Positions 20,960-33,400 of a stretch of DNA of 64,000 bases are shown in pieces. Source of the stretch: Bifiguratus adelaidae (taxonomy: Eukaryota; Mucoromycota; Endogonomycetes; Endogonales); NCBI GenBank assembly GCA_002261195.1, contig MVBO01000067.1:1-64000 (forward strand), in the 5' to 3' direction. Below the pieces are notes generated by a model. That model was not told the origin of the DNA. It saw only the letters and a program-made list of their open reading frames with translations, and ran no database searches. Every line of letters begins with the position of its first letter. Positions within the stretch are counted from its first letter, which is position 1. The translations under genes were made by a program, and so were the position numbers.

Positions 20960-22006
20960 CTAGAATCGCTTGGTGGGCATGACTGGCTTGTTTCCAAGGA
21001 CTTCATCGATTCTGTCCATCATCTTTTGATCAATTTTGTCCACATACTGGAGTGCAGCGCAGTTCTCGGCGATTTGTTCGGGTCGGCTGGCACCGGTGAT
21101 GACGCTAGCCACATTGGGATGCTTGAGACACCAAGCAAGAGCGAACTGTGCTTGTGTGCAGCCGAGCTCGTCAGCGAACTGCTTGAGGTCCTCGCATTGC
21201 TTAATCATCTTCTTTCCTTCGTCGGAAAGGAGTTGCTTGGCGAAAGCCGCATTGATGGCGTCTTTGCTGGTAGCCAATCGCGAGTCTTTGGGTACTTCTA
21301 GTTCGCCCGAGGCATTGACCTTGATACCATTATATTTTCCACTCAAGAAGCCGCGGTGGATGGGGCTAAAGTTGGTGATACCAAAGCCGAATTCCTCGTA
21401 CAATGGTGCATATTCCTTCTCCACCCGTTCACGGTGGAGCAAATTGTAGAGCGGTTGCTCAACGACAGGTCCAATCATCCTCAAATCCTTGGCGATCAAG
21501 CATGCCCGAGTAATCTCCTCCGCAGACCACTCGGAGGTACCCCAGTACAAAGCTTTGCCAGTATCGATGAGGTGATTGAATGCACGGACCGTTTCCTCGA
21601 GCGGAGTGTACTTGTCGGGTCGGTGAGCATAGACGATATCCACATAATCAAGACCGAGTCTTTCCAAGGAGTTGTTGAGGCCTTCAATCAAGTGCTTGCG
21701 GGACAAACCGCGATCATTTGGACCGTTACCTCCCCAGTAAATCTTTGTGCTGATCACAAGGTCCTTGCGCTTCCATCCAAACTTCTTGATTGCCGCTCCC
21801 ATCACCTTCTCACTTTCACCAGCTTCATATCCTTCCGCCGTATCGAAAAAGTTGATGCCGGCCTCGTAAGCCGCCTTCATGCACTCGTGAGCTCCCGCGT
21901 CTTCGACGTGACCACCGTAAGTGAGCCAACCACCAAGAGAGATAGCAGACACCTTGAGACCGGTGTTGCCTAGGAAGAGATACTGCATCTGCGTGTTTTG
22001 TGCCAT
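20960..22006 (-). CDS. Aldo-keto reductase of the voltage-gated K+ channel beta-subunit type (AKR6)
   Basis: 348 residues, single exon. The start is the Met at 22006 (MAQNTQMQYLFLGNTGLKVS), which aligns with the AKR6 N-terminus; the open frame continues 51 codons upstream but that part looks like leader sequence. Catalytic tetrad visible: Asp and Tyr in FFDTAEGYEAG, Lys in VISTKIYW, His in VYAHRPD. The cofactor-end motif ASVITGASRPEQIAEN lies near residue 310. Family members reduce aldehydes/ketones with NADPH, and in animals regulate Kv channels; fungal ones are free-standing enzymes such as Yakc/YghZ-like reductases. A substrate cannot be assigned. It is intact, unlike the other aldo-keto reductase at 4.3-5.4 kb, to which it is only distantly related. 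Confidence 0.9.
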   Translation of the reverse strand: MAQNTQMQYLFLGNTGLKVSAISLGGWLTYGGHVEDAGAHECMKAAYEAGINFFDTAEGYEAGESEKVMGAAIKKFGWKRKDLVISTKIYWGGNGPNDRGLSRKHLIEGLNNSLERLGLDYVDIVYAHRPDKYTPLEETVRAFNHLIDTGKALYWGTSEWSAEEITRACLIAKDLRMIGPVVEQPLYNLLHRERVEKEYAPLYEEFGFGITNFSPIHRGFLSGKYNGIKVNASGELEVPKDSRLATSKDAINAAFAKQLLSDEGKKMIKQCEDLKQFADELGCTQAQFALAWCLKHPNVASVITGASRPEQIAENCAALQYVDKIDQKMMDRIDEVLGNKPVMPTKRF

Positions 22007-22896
22007 GCTCTGAGGAGTGAGAGGTCCGAAAACTTGTCGGCCGTTATATAACTGCAGATCACCGCGGGATACCGTATTGTGACTGCGGTTCAACGGCGCT
22101 CCATGATGGCGGGTCGGGTCGGACACGCTCAACTCGGCCCAGGAATAGCTGCAGGGCACCCGTGCGTCCTGGCCACTGCGCTTCCACTACTGTTCATGCG
22201 TGTATTAGTAGACAATGCTTGAGAGTGTAGTAATTGATGGAAAGTTGGATCTGAGTGCAGTTTTGAGCTGGCATGACGATTGGGAGACTTCTCTCTCGAC
22301 ATAATGCACATTGCACTTTTGACATGATCCAGTTTCGCGACCATGCGGCTTGATTCCGATTGGGTTAAAGTAAGTATGGATCATAAACACACAAACATGG
22401 TATTGTATAAGTTACGGCAAAGGCTGGCTTCCGAGGAAATTCAATCGCTGCACTTCTCTTTATATATTGCAGTGTTTGCAAACATGACGTGAATCATACC
22501 GCCAACGAGCCAGCAGATTGTATGCCCAGTACCATGACTCAGCGTTGACACAACGGTCTTGCGTTCCTTAGAAACAAAAGCCATCGCGAGCAAGACGCTT
22601 CATTATTCCCACAAGAGAGCGAAATAGGGGAATCCGCCAGAAATGGACGCCATTGTCAAGGCAAGGCCGACGGTTGATGATGCCAGACCACTTGCTCCAA
22701 TCATTTCAATATACCGCCGAAATCAAAATTCTTGCCCGACATTCCAATCATTGACCGGAGTCCCTTATCAAAGTGAGACATTCTAGCAACATCTAAGTTG
22801 TGTTGTCGGTCAAAAAGCCGTACATTCTCACACTGCACGGTGCAAGACCTAGAGCATGTTTCATGGCGGATTGAACAATCCTCATCGTATCCGCAT

Positions 22897-22904
22897 CCAC
22901 GTCA
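22897..22904 (-). promoter_or_regulatory. UPRE/ATF6-like core (TGACGTGG)
   Basis: CCACGTCA on the plus strand is TGACGTGG on the minus strand, the core recognised by metazoan ATF6/XBP1-type bZIP factors. It lies about 220 bases before the calreticulin start codon. An 8-base match can occur by chance; the nearby perfect ERSE makes it more credible. Confidence 0.45.
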
Positions 22905-23010
22905 CCTCGTCATCTCGAATGATGGTCAATATCTTAAGCACATCGTCCATCGACTCTTGCATCTATTCTACACTACATACCAACTCCGTTTCCCGCGCCA
23001 CCAATGCAGC

Positions 23011-23029
23011 CGTGGAAGATTCTGATTGG
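23011..23029 (-). promoter_or_regulatory. Perfect ERSE-type element (CCAAT-N9-CCACG)
   Basis: The plus strand reads CGTGG, nine bases, ATTGG; on the minus strand this is CCAAT-N9-CCACG, identical to the endoplasmic-reticulum stress element consensus of animal ER-chaperone promoters (NF-Y plus ATF6/XBP1). It sits 96 bases upstream of the calreticulin ATG, the right gene class and the usual distance. ERSE works in either orientation in animals. Its use in this fungus is inference. Confidence 0.6.
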
Positions 23030-23124
23030 CTGATTCTTCCCCGCACGTTGACAACCCTAACCCATATCTACAAGTTTAAAGGCGTTGAAGTGAACGCTTC
23101 TTGTCATCCCCTACTCTCATCAAT

Positions 23125-24583
23125 ATGAAGGCTATCACTATCGCATGTCTACTTGGTCTGTCAAGCCTTGCGACCGCTGAGGTGTTCTTGGAAGAACGAT
23201 TCAATGACGGTGCAAAGTGGGAGAAGGTAGGTTCGGCGTGTTGATTCAGGACAAAGAGAGGGCCCGACGGCGACCTAGAGCGTGATGACGCCTTCGGTCC
23301 GTGTAGTGTTATGCCATGTCTTGTATTACCCAACCTATAGTAAGACAGAATGACTAACCTCTTGTCGTTCTCAGCGCTGGACACCTTCTACCTACCGCGT
23401 CGATTTGGGCCAATTTAAGCTCACTCCTGGAAAGTGGTTCGCTGACGAGGAGGAAAGCACTGGTATTCAGACCTCTGAAGACTATCGCTTCTATGCTCTT
23501 TCCGCACCTCTCAAAAAGACCTTCAACAACAAGGATAAGGACTTTGTTGCTCAATTCAACGTCAAGCATGAACAGCACTTGGACTGTGGTGGTGGCTACG
23601 TCAAGGTATGGGCTGCATACATTGTTACTATTGACGCCCGATCTAACCTATGGTCCTGTCCTGTTTAGCTCTTCCCCAAGAAGTTTGAGGCCAAGTCCTT
23701 CAATGGTGATTCGGAGTACAACATCATGTTCGGACCCGATATTTGTGGATCCAAATCGGTTGTTCACGTCATCCTCAACTACAAGGGCAAGAACTACGAA
23801 TTGAAGAGAACTATTCCCGCCAAGAATGACGAACTCACTCACGTCTATACCCTCATCATCAAACCCGACCAAACCTACCAAGTCCTCATTGACGGCACCG
23901 AGGCCGCTACTGGCGACCTTCTCGTGGATTGGGACTTTTTGCCTCCCAAGACAATCCCTGATCCAGACGCTAAGAAGCCCGAGGACTGGGTTGACGATGC
24001 CAAGATCCCCGATCCCGAGGACAAGAAGCCCGAGGGCTACGACGACATCCCCGAGTTCATTCCCGATCCTGAGGCCAAGAAGCCCGAAGACTGGGATGAC
24101 GATATGGATGGCGATTGGGAGGCTCCTGCCATTCCCAACCCCGACTATGCTGGACCCTGGGCTCCCAAGATGATCGACAACCCAGCCTACAAAGGTGAAT
24201 GGGTTCATCCCCTCATTGACAACCCCGAATACAAGGTCGACGAGAACATCTACAACTACGAAACTGCCAACCTCGGTATCGATATCTGGCAGGTCAAGTC
24301 TGGCTCCATCTTTGACAACTTCTTGGTGACTGATGATGTTGACTACGCCGCCAAAGTCCGTGAGGAGACTTGGAATGCCTTGAAGGAGAAGGAGACGACA
24401 GCCAAGGAGGCTTACGATGAAGAACAAAAGAAGCAGGCTGAGGAAGCTCAAAAGATTTTGGATGCCGAGAAGGAAAAGGAGACTGCTTCGGAGGACGTGA
24501 AGGAAGATGAAGAATTGGAGGGAACAACACCTGCCGATGAGACAACTCCTGCTGAGCCGGAGGTTGTCAAGGATGAATTGTAG
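23125..24583 (+). CDS. Calreticulin (ER lectin chaperone, KDEL-terminated)
   Basis: Calcium-binding lectin chaperone of the ER lumen that helps fold monoglucosylated glycoproteins. Three exons, 23125-23226, 23375-23605 and 23669-24583, all phase 0, give 415 residues. The protein has a signal peptide (ITIACLLGLSSLATAE), the N-domain with EERFNDGAKWEK, the lectin Cys pair region (LDCGGGYVK and GPDICGSK), a P-domain with Pro-rich repeats IPDPDAKKPEDW-like x3 and GxWxxPxIxNPxY-like x3, a C-domain rich in Asp/Glu/Lys, and a C-terminal KDEL. The KDEL retrieval signal and absence of a transmembrane helix favour calreticulin over calnexin. Intron 1 is 148 nt, long for this window. The promoter carries ER-stress-type elements. 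Confidence 0.95.
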
Positions 24584-24706
24584 ATTATGATTGGGCTTGC
24601 ATCAGTTTACGACACCAAAGGTGCGTAGATTTACAATCTAAAATAAAAGCAAAAGCCATTGACCCAATATCATCTCTCTCTCCAAAACCCCTTTTTATGC
24701 TGCAAA

Positions 24707-27700
24707 CTATACTACATCATCCAACAATGAGTACAATACATGAATTAACACGTTGACCATCGTTCGTATGGTCTGATCATCCCGATCCCATGCACCTTCT
24801 TGAACCCCCATGACTGATATATCTTGGACGAGTACCGACACATCCAACAATTGACCCAATAGACCGTGTTGTCCGGTTTTGCTAAAGGCAACAATGGCCC
24901 CCTTGAGGTTTGGAGAAGCAGAGATGAGCATTTTTTGTTCCGACGGTAAGAGTCGCAAGAATTGGTAGACAAGCAATCCATCAATCACGTCGTGGGCAAT
25001 GCCAGTTTGATTTCGATAGCGCTCATAGTCGTTGCCCAACACTGGCCGCGTTAACGGATGCGTTGCCATTGTCTGTTGAAGTGGACTCAAGAGCTGGTAT
25101 AGTTGTAGCGAGATGCGATCAATGATGTATATGGATCCCAAGGCAGTGGTAGCCATGATGCTCAGGTTGCTGAGTAATGTGTCGGGTAGGTTGGGCTCCA
25201 GTTGCGTGGTAGCCTGTGAATAGAATTCCTCCTCTTGCGGAGTCGCATCCCAGGGTATATATGTGGAGATCATGCGAGTATCCTTTGGATGTGGATTGCG
25301 CCATTGGACCAACGTTAAGCGGGTTACAAACTCTCCGAGGTGGAAGCAAAAGACCTCGTCCAGACTGTTTTCGTAATCTCCAGCCACGTTGTCCAGTAGA
25401 CCAAAGATTCCCCCAGTCTTGTCTGTGCCTATTGCGAGCTCCTTTGTCAGCAATAGTACATTGTGCGTGAGCCGGACACGACTGTCGGTTTTCCGGAATT
25501 CAAAACGATAGTTGGTTTCCGTGAAAAGACCATCACGGAGCTCTTCATCATGTCGAACATCATAGTAGACGACCGAGTCTCGGTTGGTCGAGACGGCAAC
25601 TCGGTTACCACAAACTGAAATCGAAGTAATCAAAAATCGTAATCGTTCCACTGCTTCGAGAGCGAGGGTACCAAACTGGAACCGATAGTAGAGCAGTCGG
25701 TCGCCGGCACCAGCTATGATGTCGCCACAATCGCCGATACAATGCAAGCTTGTGACCGGCCCTAGTCCCACGGTATCCTCCGTTTGCCAGACTTCCTTCA
25801 GCACAACGGTTGTACTCTTTGTTTCAGAAGATTCCACATCAAAAGGATTACACGGAGGCTCTTCTTTTCCGAGGCGATAAAGTGCAAGCCGACCCCAATC
25901 TCTTACAGGTGCGTGTGTTGCCGGTGATTCCATGCCAAATCCCATGCATACGTACTGCCCGCTATAGTCCCATTGTGCCGCAGAAAATATCACTTCTCGC
26001 TCCCGAAATTTCTGCTGCCAAATAATGTCCTTTGTCGCAAGATCAATGATTCTGACTGTAGACACGCTGAAGGCATTCTCTGATGTTGAGGATGTGACGA
26101 GGAAGGTATTGCTGGCTGGTAATTCTAGCATTCGCCGTGGTGTCTCGGATAGCGAGAAGAACTTTTGGGTGTGCACACCACGCTCACTTGCTTCAATGAC
26201 GTACAATCGTCCGTCACTGATCACCAAGTAATAGGTGGGTTGTAATTCAACGTCTGGATTTAAAGAGAAGGGAATGATTGCTTGCAAGCGCTTCAAGCCT
26301 GATAACTGCAACTGATCAAATGCCAAGTTGTCGGCTCGCATCGTAACTTTCCATAGACTGCTGCTGAGAGCAAGAGTCGAGTCCGTCGAAGTCATTGACG
26401 GATTTTCGGTTCCAACAAAAGTCACCGAAGTGGTTCCAAGCACGCGACGCCGAACAAAGCCAACTTCTACGACACCAACTTCCTGACGCCAGCGCAAGGG
26501 ATAATATAAAACAGTGCCTTCCCGCAGTCCAATGAGCAAATATAACTGCTCTTCATTGGCGAGGATAAGACCCGATTGAGGGACGTTAAGCAAGGACGAG
26601 GTTGCAAATGGAGCCAAATCCACCTCTTTCAAAAGTGCTAGCTCACCGTTCGAGAAAGAAAACATCATAAGCGAAGGCTGATATGTTCCAACGAGGAGCA
26701 CATTGTTGTTAGCAATCCGCGACGCAGTGAGGAAGCTGATTTCATACTCGGCGCTCTGAAGGATCCGGTGACTGAAGGATATTGCATCAGATGGATCGGA
26801 TACCTCAGTCGCGATATCAACTGCGATGAGATGGTTCTGATGCTGATCGTTAACAGATATAATTATATGATCATCACAAGCCGCAGCCGTTTGTATTGTT
26901 GCATTCCCCTCAAGATTCCAAACTCGTCGTCGAGTCTCCAAGCCTTTTGGTTCCAATTCTGGGCCCAATTCCATCGAACTCAACTCTTCTTCGGGAACAA
27001 CCACCAAACCTGACGGGTGAACTTGTAGTAAGAACCTTGTACCACCACTAGATGTCACTGCTGTGCTGAACACTGTGCTAACATCTGTGCTGAAGCCAAT
27101 GAGGCTGCTGACGTCTTCAAGCTCGCCATTTTGGTTGAACATGACTTTTGTTTCCGATGTGAATGACACCACAAGCGAAGAATTCTCGCTGCTATCTTTG
27201 CCATTGATAGCATTAAGATACGTCACACTGAAGAAGAGCGTTAGAGAAAGATTCTCAATACGATCAGACCTACCCATCCCATTCCTGATCACTTTGCTGC
27301 AAAATCTTCACAGGGATGCCACGCTGGAGAGCGAGCATCGAGCCATGTTTGTCAAGACCGGCTCCGATGTAGTGCCCATTTCGGCTAACGTTGAACATGT
27401 CATTAGCCGCCTGGCAACTCAGTATTGGCGCCTCGTTGCGAATTGTTAACGCTTTCGAGCGCCTCAAAGGGAACAATGAAATCTAGAATTTATGTAAGCG
27501 AAGAAGCACACCATCGTCACTTCCACTATACATTGGTCAATTCTCCAGAAGCTCCTTCACCAGAGTATAAGATGGAATCCACACCTTCCTTTGCGTCTTC
27601 CATTGATTCATCACTTGTCGCTAAAACCAGAGAATTGGAGCGAATGACCGTCATCGCCCTGCCGATTGGACTCCCTTTGCCGCAATAGATGAGTTCAATT

Positions 27701-29270
27701 TTGCGTTTTCCAATCACGTCAATACGATATAAGCGCCCACTCGGCGTTCCCGCGTATAACCTTTGAGGGGAAGTGGATGAACTCATTGCATCGGATTCGG
27801 AATCATCAGCCAATGCAACAGTCATGAAGACATTGTCTGCAAGCGTGATTCATCAGTAGTACATTGCGATAATGCTGTTATACTTACCATCACTTCCAGA
27901 GTCTACGCCTTGTAGCATGGAGCGCAAATTCACCGAGTAATAGTTCACATTGCCATTAATGACATTTTCGGAGGTGATGATGCAGATTTTGCTTTCCTGA
28001 GCACGCAGAATTAGAGCAACGTGATCAATAGCATCAATGACACCTACTGTGAATAACAGAAAGGTCTCAGGATGCTTTGGTAGTGCGACGAGCGAAAGGG
28101 GAAGATTGGAATCAGAGGAAATGGGAAGACGTCCATACGCTGATGGAATCGTGTTGTGCTGATAGAACTGGTATATTTTTATCCGACATGTGTTGTCAAC
28201 ATCACTGCGTGAATCAAAGAGTTCAGAATCTGCTTTCTGTCAGGACACTGTGCTCCTACCTGTGGACAGCAACAGCAAGCAGCATCCGATCGTGATCACT
28301 GCTGTTTGGGTATAGAAATGCCATGGCGAATATAGTTCCTTCGGTATGTATGGTGCGTTTCTTTAGACCATTGTCAGCTTTCACGTATACTCAATCTGAC
28401 TTCCTACCTCCTTGAGTGGCCGAAAATCCCGACGTGAGAACGTCGACTTTAGGAATAGAACCTGTATCGTATCCTGGAAGGCGGCAATCGCTATTGCCCT
28501 TGAACTGAAGTGAATTGGTCAACAGGGCACTACGACGCAGATGCCTACTTACAGAGGATCCACAGCCATAGCAGCGCCAGGATCTTTTAAACCTACGCCT
28601 GGATTTCCCAGACGAATCTTGATTCAGGTCAATGGAGGATGTGCTTTACGTGTTCCATGAATCTCCCTTACCTGCTTCAGTACACAAAATCGTCCGTACT
28701 TTTGCATCCTTCGTGTCGCACTATAATCGTCTTCATTTGGATCCTCCAATTTTCCTTTCTCTCTGCTTGCATCATACGCGGATGATGTTGTCGAGAGGAG
28801 TTCATTTGCGTTGTTGGCACTCCCGTAAGGCGAAAAGGTAAGGAACGAAAGCTTGCCAGAGTCCGAAGTAGCAATAAGAACATCATTCCCTTCAATTGGA
28901 ACGTGTTGCACGCCCTTCCCTTCGTCGTGCAACGCGTGGTTTTCTGAGTGTGGGTGAGGTGCGACGCTTTCAGTGTCGTCTCGGAAAGTGCAGCGCAAGA
29001 CTTGGATATCACGAATAGTTCCAAAAACTGGCTGCTCCGTGATGTGTTTCAAGGTCGAATGCAGTTCTGAGTACTTTAAGAGCTCAAGGGAGTTTTCCTA
29101 TGGCAGCCTCCTCATTCAATACCTCGCTGCGCACTCGCTCGGACAGGTCATACCTTTCCATAAACAACATCATCACGCTGGGAACCGAGCAGAGCTAGGC
29201 ACCTGACATGCTGTATGGCTGTCGGCTGAAGAACCTGCGAAATCAAGGCTTTGACCTCCGTTGTGGGCAT
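24707..29270 (-). CDS. CPSF-A/DDB1-family multi-propeller protein (MMS1-N plus CPSF_A)
   Basis: Nine exons reconstruct without frame conflict: 29270-29154, 29097-28672, 28617-28553, 28504-28408, 28360-28260, 28204-27888, 27836-27532, 27482-27274 and 27227-24707 (introns 46-56 nt), giving 1385 residues. The N-terminus carries VLQPTAIQH and ITEQPVFGTIRDI, typical of the MMS1_N beta-propeller; then DPLSRAIAIAAFQ, GTIFAMAFLYP and NEAPILSC; the C-terminal half has TTALGSIYIIDRISLQLYQLL and DYERYRNQ...VIDGLLVYQFL, the conserved end of CPSF_A proteins. This superfamily includes DDB1 (ubiquitin ligase adaptor), CPSF160 (mRNA 3'-end processing), SF3b130/Rse1 (splicing) and Mms1. Which member this is cannot be decided by eye: length is nearest CPSF160, but the N-terminus is unlike it. 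Confidence 0.85.
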
Positions 29271-30474
29271 CCGCAGTCGACAAGACACTCGCGTTGCGGT
29301 GAGAGCTTTCCATTTTGGGAATGGCAGTCCAAGAACAATGGCGCCACTGACAGCTGGAATGCCTTAAATCCAGTTGCAAATTCCGCATTCGTGGGGACTT
29401 GAGCTTTCTCTAAAGTTCACTCCTCTGTTGTTCTCTGTCATAATGAAAGGTCTGCGCCTGGGACCAGTCCCATGGAGGGAACAATTGCTGAGTGATCGAC
29501 ATTCTTTCATTTCCGTTGGACGATCTCGGAAATATCCTGCAATGATTGCGAACCACACGTTGGAGCACTGCCAAAAGCGGCAAGAGGGCAAATCCTTTTG
29601 GGAAGGTTACCATTGTTAAAGAGCATAGTTATTCGAATCGGTCCGGAAATGACGTAGGATCACAATGCCACCAGGGGCATATTTTCATTTGAGAAATAAG
29701 AGCTCGCCACAAGATGCGGACTGCCAATGTCCAATGCATTACGTCAGCCAAGCGTCTTCTTTTGCCTGGAATTCCTCGAGGGGACATTTCCCGCAACGAA
29801 CTACTCTTGTTCCTGATATTGAACACATGTGTGTCCCCTGGTTGCCTATCCTGAAGCTAACGATGCTTGTCCTGGACTCAGAAGCAATTGCACGATTGGC
29901 ACCCAACATAAACAAATGGATGTTGCTGACGAGGATTAAGCTCTCGCATTGGTCCTGTAATGAAACTCCCATTATTGGCTTTGTGGAGCCAAGGCTGATT
30001 TCCAGTGATAAGCAAAGAAAGGATTCAGTCCGTGTGTGCCGATTGCCACCGTCTGATTACCAGATACAGACGATGAGATCTGTGGCAAAACCTGGGGCTT
30101 AACCGTGATGGCCCTGAATATTAAATTTCCTGTGCCGTGGATTCAGGTTCTTGTGGGAGAACAAAGTTGCCCTAATTTGATTGGCCAAATTTTTGACCTT
30201 TGTCTACGCTTGTGTTCGGAGTTATGAAACATTGCCTGCAAGCGTGCTGTATGAAACATTGCACGAAGTCCACGCAAGTACGAGCTATGAGATTAGACTT
30301 TATTGTGTGGTGGTATATAATATTCAAGGTCTCACATCGCTCATTCTGCACCTTGTTATTGCAAGCTATCGCCAAGCTCGTGAAAGACTGCAACTTGGCC
30401 AAGCTATTGAGCACGCAGTCATTTTCGTCAAGTGATCGCATCTGATCACCGCCTTGCATTAAGCTTCATCTGTC
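29271..30474. other. Divergent intergenic region upstream of glucan synthase
   Basis: 1.2 kb between two divergent genes. It holds one 145-codon plus-strand frame (29665-30102) without recognisable domains, splice context or homology; I treat it as non-coding. It must contain the glucan-synthase promoter. Confidence 0.45.
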
Positions 30475-33400
30475 ATGGAGAAGGCAAGTGAGGCTCCACC
30501 AGCCTTACCCGAAATACCGTCTTCTGCCGACTACGACTCGATCAGCGATGCTTCTTATGTTAGGTCTACTCGCCTTCCAAATACTCCGCACTCGATCGAC
30601 ACAGTCGATGCTGAACTTACGGATTCGATGATGCGAATTGAAGACGGCCGATATGTCACTTATCAACCCTCGGCAGGAGCTTTGAAAGCGTTGCTGAAAA
30701 GCAAAAAATATCGCTATCCGTCATCTAATCATAGTCTTATCGAGTCGAGCAATCTATCATCTCAATCTCCAGGGCCGGGCGCTCGTACTCGTCATGTCGA
30801 CAGATACCCCACCTGGTCAAATGATTCCGTCATGCCAATTCCCATCAGTCGGGAGGAGATTTGGACCATCATTCAAGACTTGACCCACAAGTTTGGCTTT
30901 CAGCAATCTAGTGCTCAAAACATCTATGATCATATGCTCATCATGTTAGATTCTCGGGCTTCTCGCATGACCCCGACCCAAGCCCTCACTACTCTGCACG
31001 CAGAATACATTGGTGGATATAACGCCAATTACCGCAAATGGTATTTCGCTGCCCAACTTGATCTGGATGACGATGTCGGTGATCGCCACAACAATCGGGC
31101 AAATGGCAAGAATAAGAAGAAGAAGCCGAAAAAGGAGTCGGGGATAAGCACAAGTGACGAAAAGATTGAGATACCAATCGACAGTAGTCTAGAGCATGCG
31201 GAATTACGATGGAAGCAAAAGATGAACACATTGTCACACCAAGAGCGGGTTCAGCAGCTGGCTCTATATCTCTTGATCTGGGGCGAGGCAGCTGTTATTC
31301 GTTTCACACCTGAATGCCTGTGCTACATTTACAAGCTCGCTCAAGACTATTTCGTTTCCGATGCTTGCCAACGTGGAGAGGGCGTACCCGAGTTCACTTT
31401 TCTCAATAATGTCATCAGTCCTCTCTACGACTACATCCGTGATGAGTCGTATGAGCTCATCAAAGGCACCTACGTCAAGCGAGAGAAGGATCACGATTCT
31501 ACGATTGGCTATGACGATATCAATCAGTTGTTCTGGTATCCCGAATCTATCGAGCGTATAGTCCTCAAGGACAAGACGAAACTTCATGACATTCCTTTCA
31601 ATGAGCGCTATCTTCACTTACAGGATGTCAACTGGAAGAAAAGCTTCCGCAAAACCTACAAGGAGACTCGTACCTGGGGTCATGTCTTCGTCAACTTCAA
31701 TCGGATTTGGATCATGCACATTTGCATGTTCTGGCTCTACATCACTTATAACGCCAACTTCATGTACATGACTGCCAAGGAAATCAAGGCGGGCAACACT
31801 GCGAAACAGTGGTCTATGGCTGGTCTTTGCGGTGCTATCGCTACACTTTTGATGATCATCGGTACCATTGCCGAGTGGTGCTATGTTCCGCTTACTCGTC
31901 GCAACAATGGAGTCCTTACTCGACGCTTCTTTATGCTTCTGTTACTCTTCTTCGCCAACGTTGGTCCTGCGGTCTTCGTGATGTTCATCAATTTCAACCA
32001 AACGATTTCCACGCTTGTTGCCATTGTTCAGTTCTTCCTCGGTATCATCACTACTATTGTCTTCGCTATAATCCCACCCTCAAGATTATTTGTCAAGAAT
32101 AAGAAGAAGGACGAGAACGACGATACTCGCAAAAGCCTGGCATCTCAAACGTTCACCGCGAGCTTTCCCACGCTTTCTTACAAAGATCGCTGCACATCAG
32201 TTGCTCTCTGGGTTGGTGTATTCTTGTGCAAGTATATCGAGTCCTACTTTGTCTTGTCGCTGTCCTTCAAGGATCCTCTATATGTCATGACAACGATGAA
32301 GATCACTGGTTGCGTCAAGGGAACCATTTCAACGATGATTTGCCAGTACCTTCCCAAGGTCACGCTGGTGATGATGTTTATCCTCAACCTGGTGCTCTTC
32401 TTTCTCGACACATATCTCTGGTACATCATATGGAACACCATCTTTTCTGTTGCTGGTTCATTCTATCTGGGCATCTCAATTTGGACGCCATGGAGAAACA
32501 TCTTCACTCGTCTTCCGAAACGTTTATACGCCAAATTGCTTACGACTATCGATATGGATATCAAGCTGAAGCCCAAGGTGCTTTGCTCCCAAATTTGGAA
32601 TGCGATTATTCTTTCCATGTATCGGGAACACTTGCTGAATGTCGATCACGTCCAAAAGCTTCTATATCAGCAGGCAAGTAATGTTCAGCATTTAATTGAA
32701 ATCGACCCTAACCCATGGCCGCCCAATTGGCTCATTTCGGAACAATGGTTACAGGTGCAACGAGAATCAGATGGAAAGCATACGCTACGTACGCCGACCT
32801 TCTTCATCTTTCAGGAAGATACCAACTTCAAGACAGAGTTCTATCCTGAAGATGGCGAAGCCGACCGTAGAATCACCTTCTTTGCCCAAAGTATGTCGAC
32901 TCCTATGCCGGAGCCAGTGTCCGTGGAGAACATGCCAACGTTCACGGTCTTTACGCCTCACTACTCGGAGAAGATTCTTTTATCGCTGCGGGAAATCATC
33001 CGCGAAGAAGACCACAACACAAGAATCACGCTGTTGGAATACCTCAAGCAACTTCATAGCGCTGAATGGGAGAATTTCGTCAAGGATACAAAGGTCTTTG
33101 CGGAGGAATCCTCTCTGTTTGCAGGAGATCATTCGAACCTCTCTTTCACCAACATGAACGCGATGGACATTTCTGAGAAAATCATTGACGCTCAAATGGA
33201 GAAGGGCAAAATTGACGACGTTCCGTTCTACGGTATTGGATTCAAGACGGCTTCTCCAGAGTACATTCTACGCACACGTATTTGGGCTTCTCTTCGTGCT
33301 CAAACGCTCTATCGTACGGTTTCTGGCTTTATGAACTATCATACGGCGCTCAAGTTGCTTTATCGCATTGAAAACCAGGATGCTTTCTCGGAGAAGATGT

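Larger units (their letters stand above)
22007..23124. other. Divergent intergenic region (aldo-keto reductase / calreticulin)
   Basis: 1.1 kb with no credible coding frame. The right half is the calreticulin promoter and contains the ERSE-like and UPRE-like elements listed separately. Confidence 0.6.

Noticed and set aside
23648-24451. 267-codon antisense frame over calreticulin exon 3
   Set aside because: It mirrors the codon bias of the real gene on the other strand; the plus-strand protein is unmistakable and ends in KDEL.
29665-30102. 145-codon plus-strand frame before glucan synthase
   Set aside because: No domain, signal or splice context; chance frame in a divergent promoter region.
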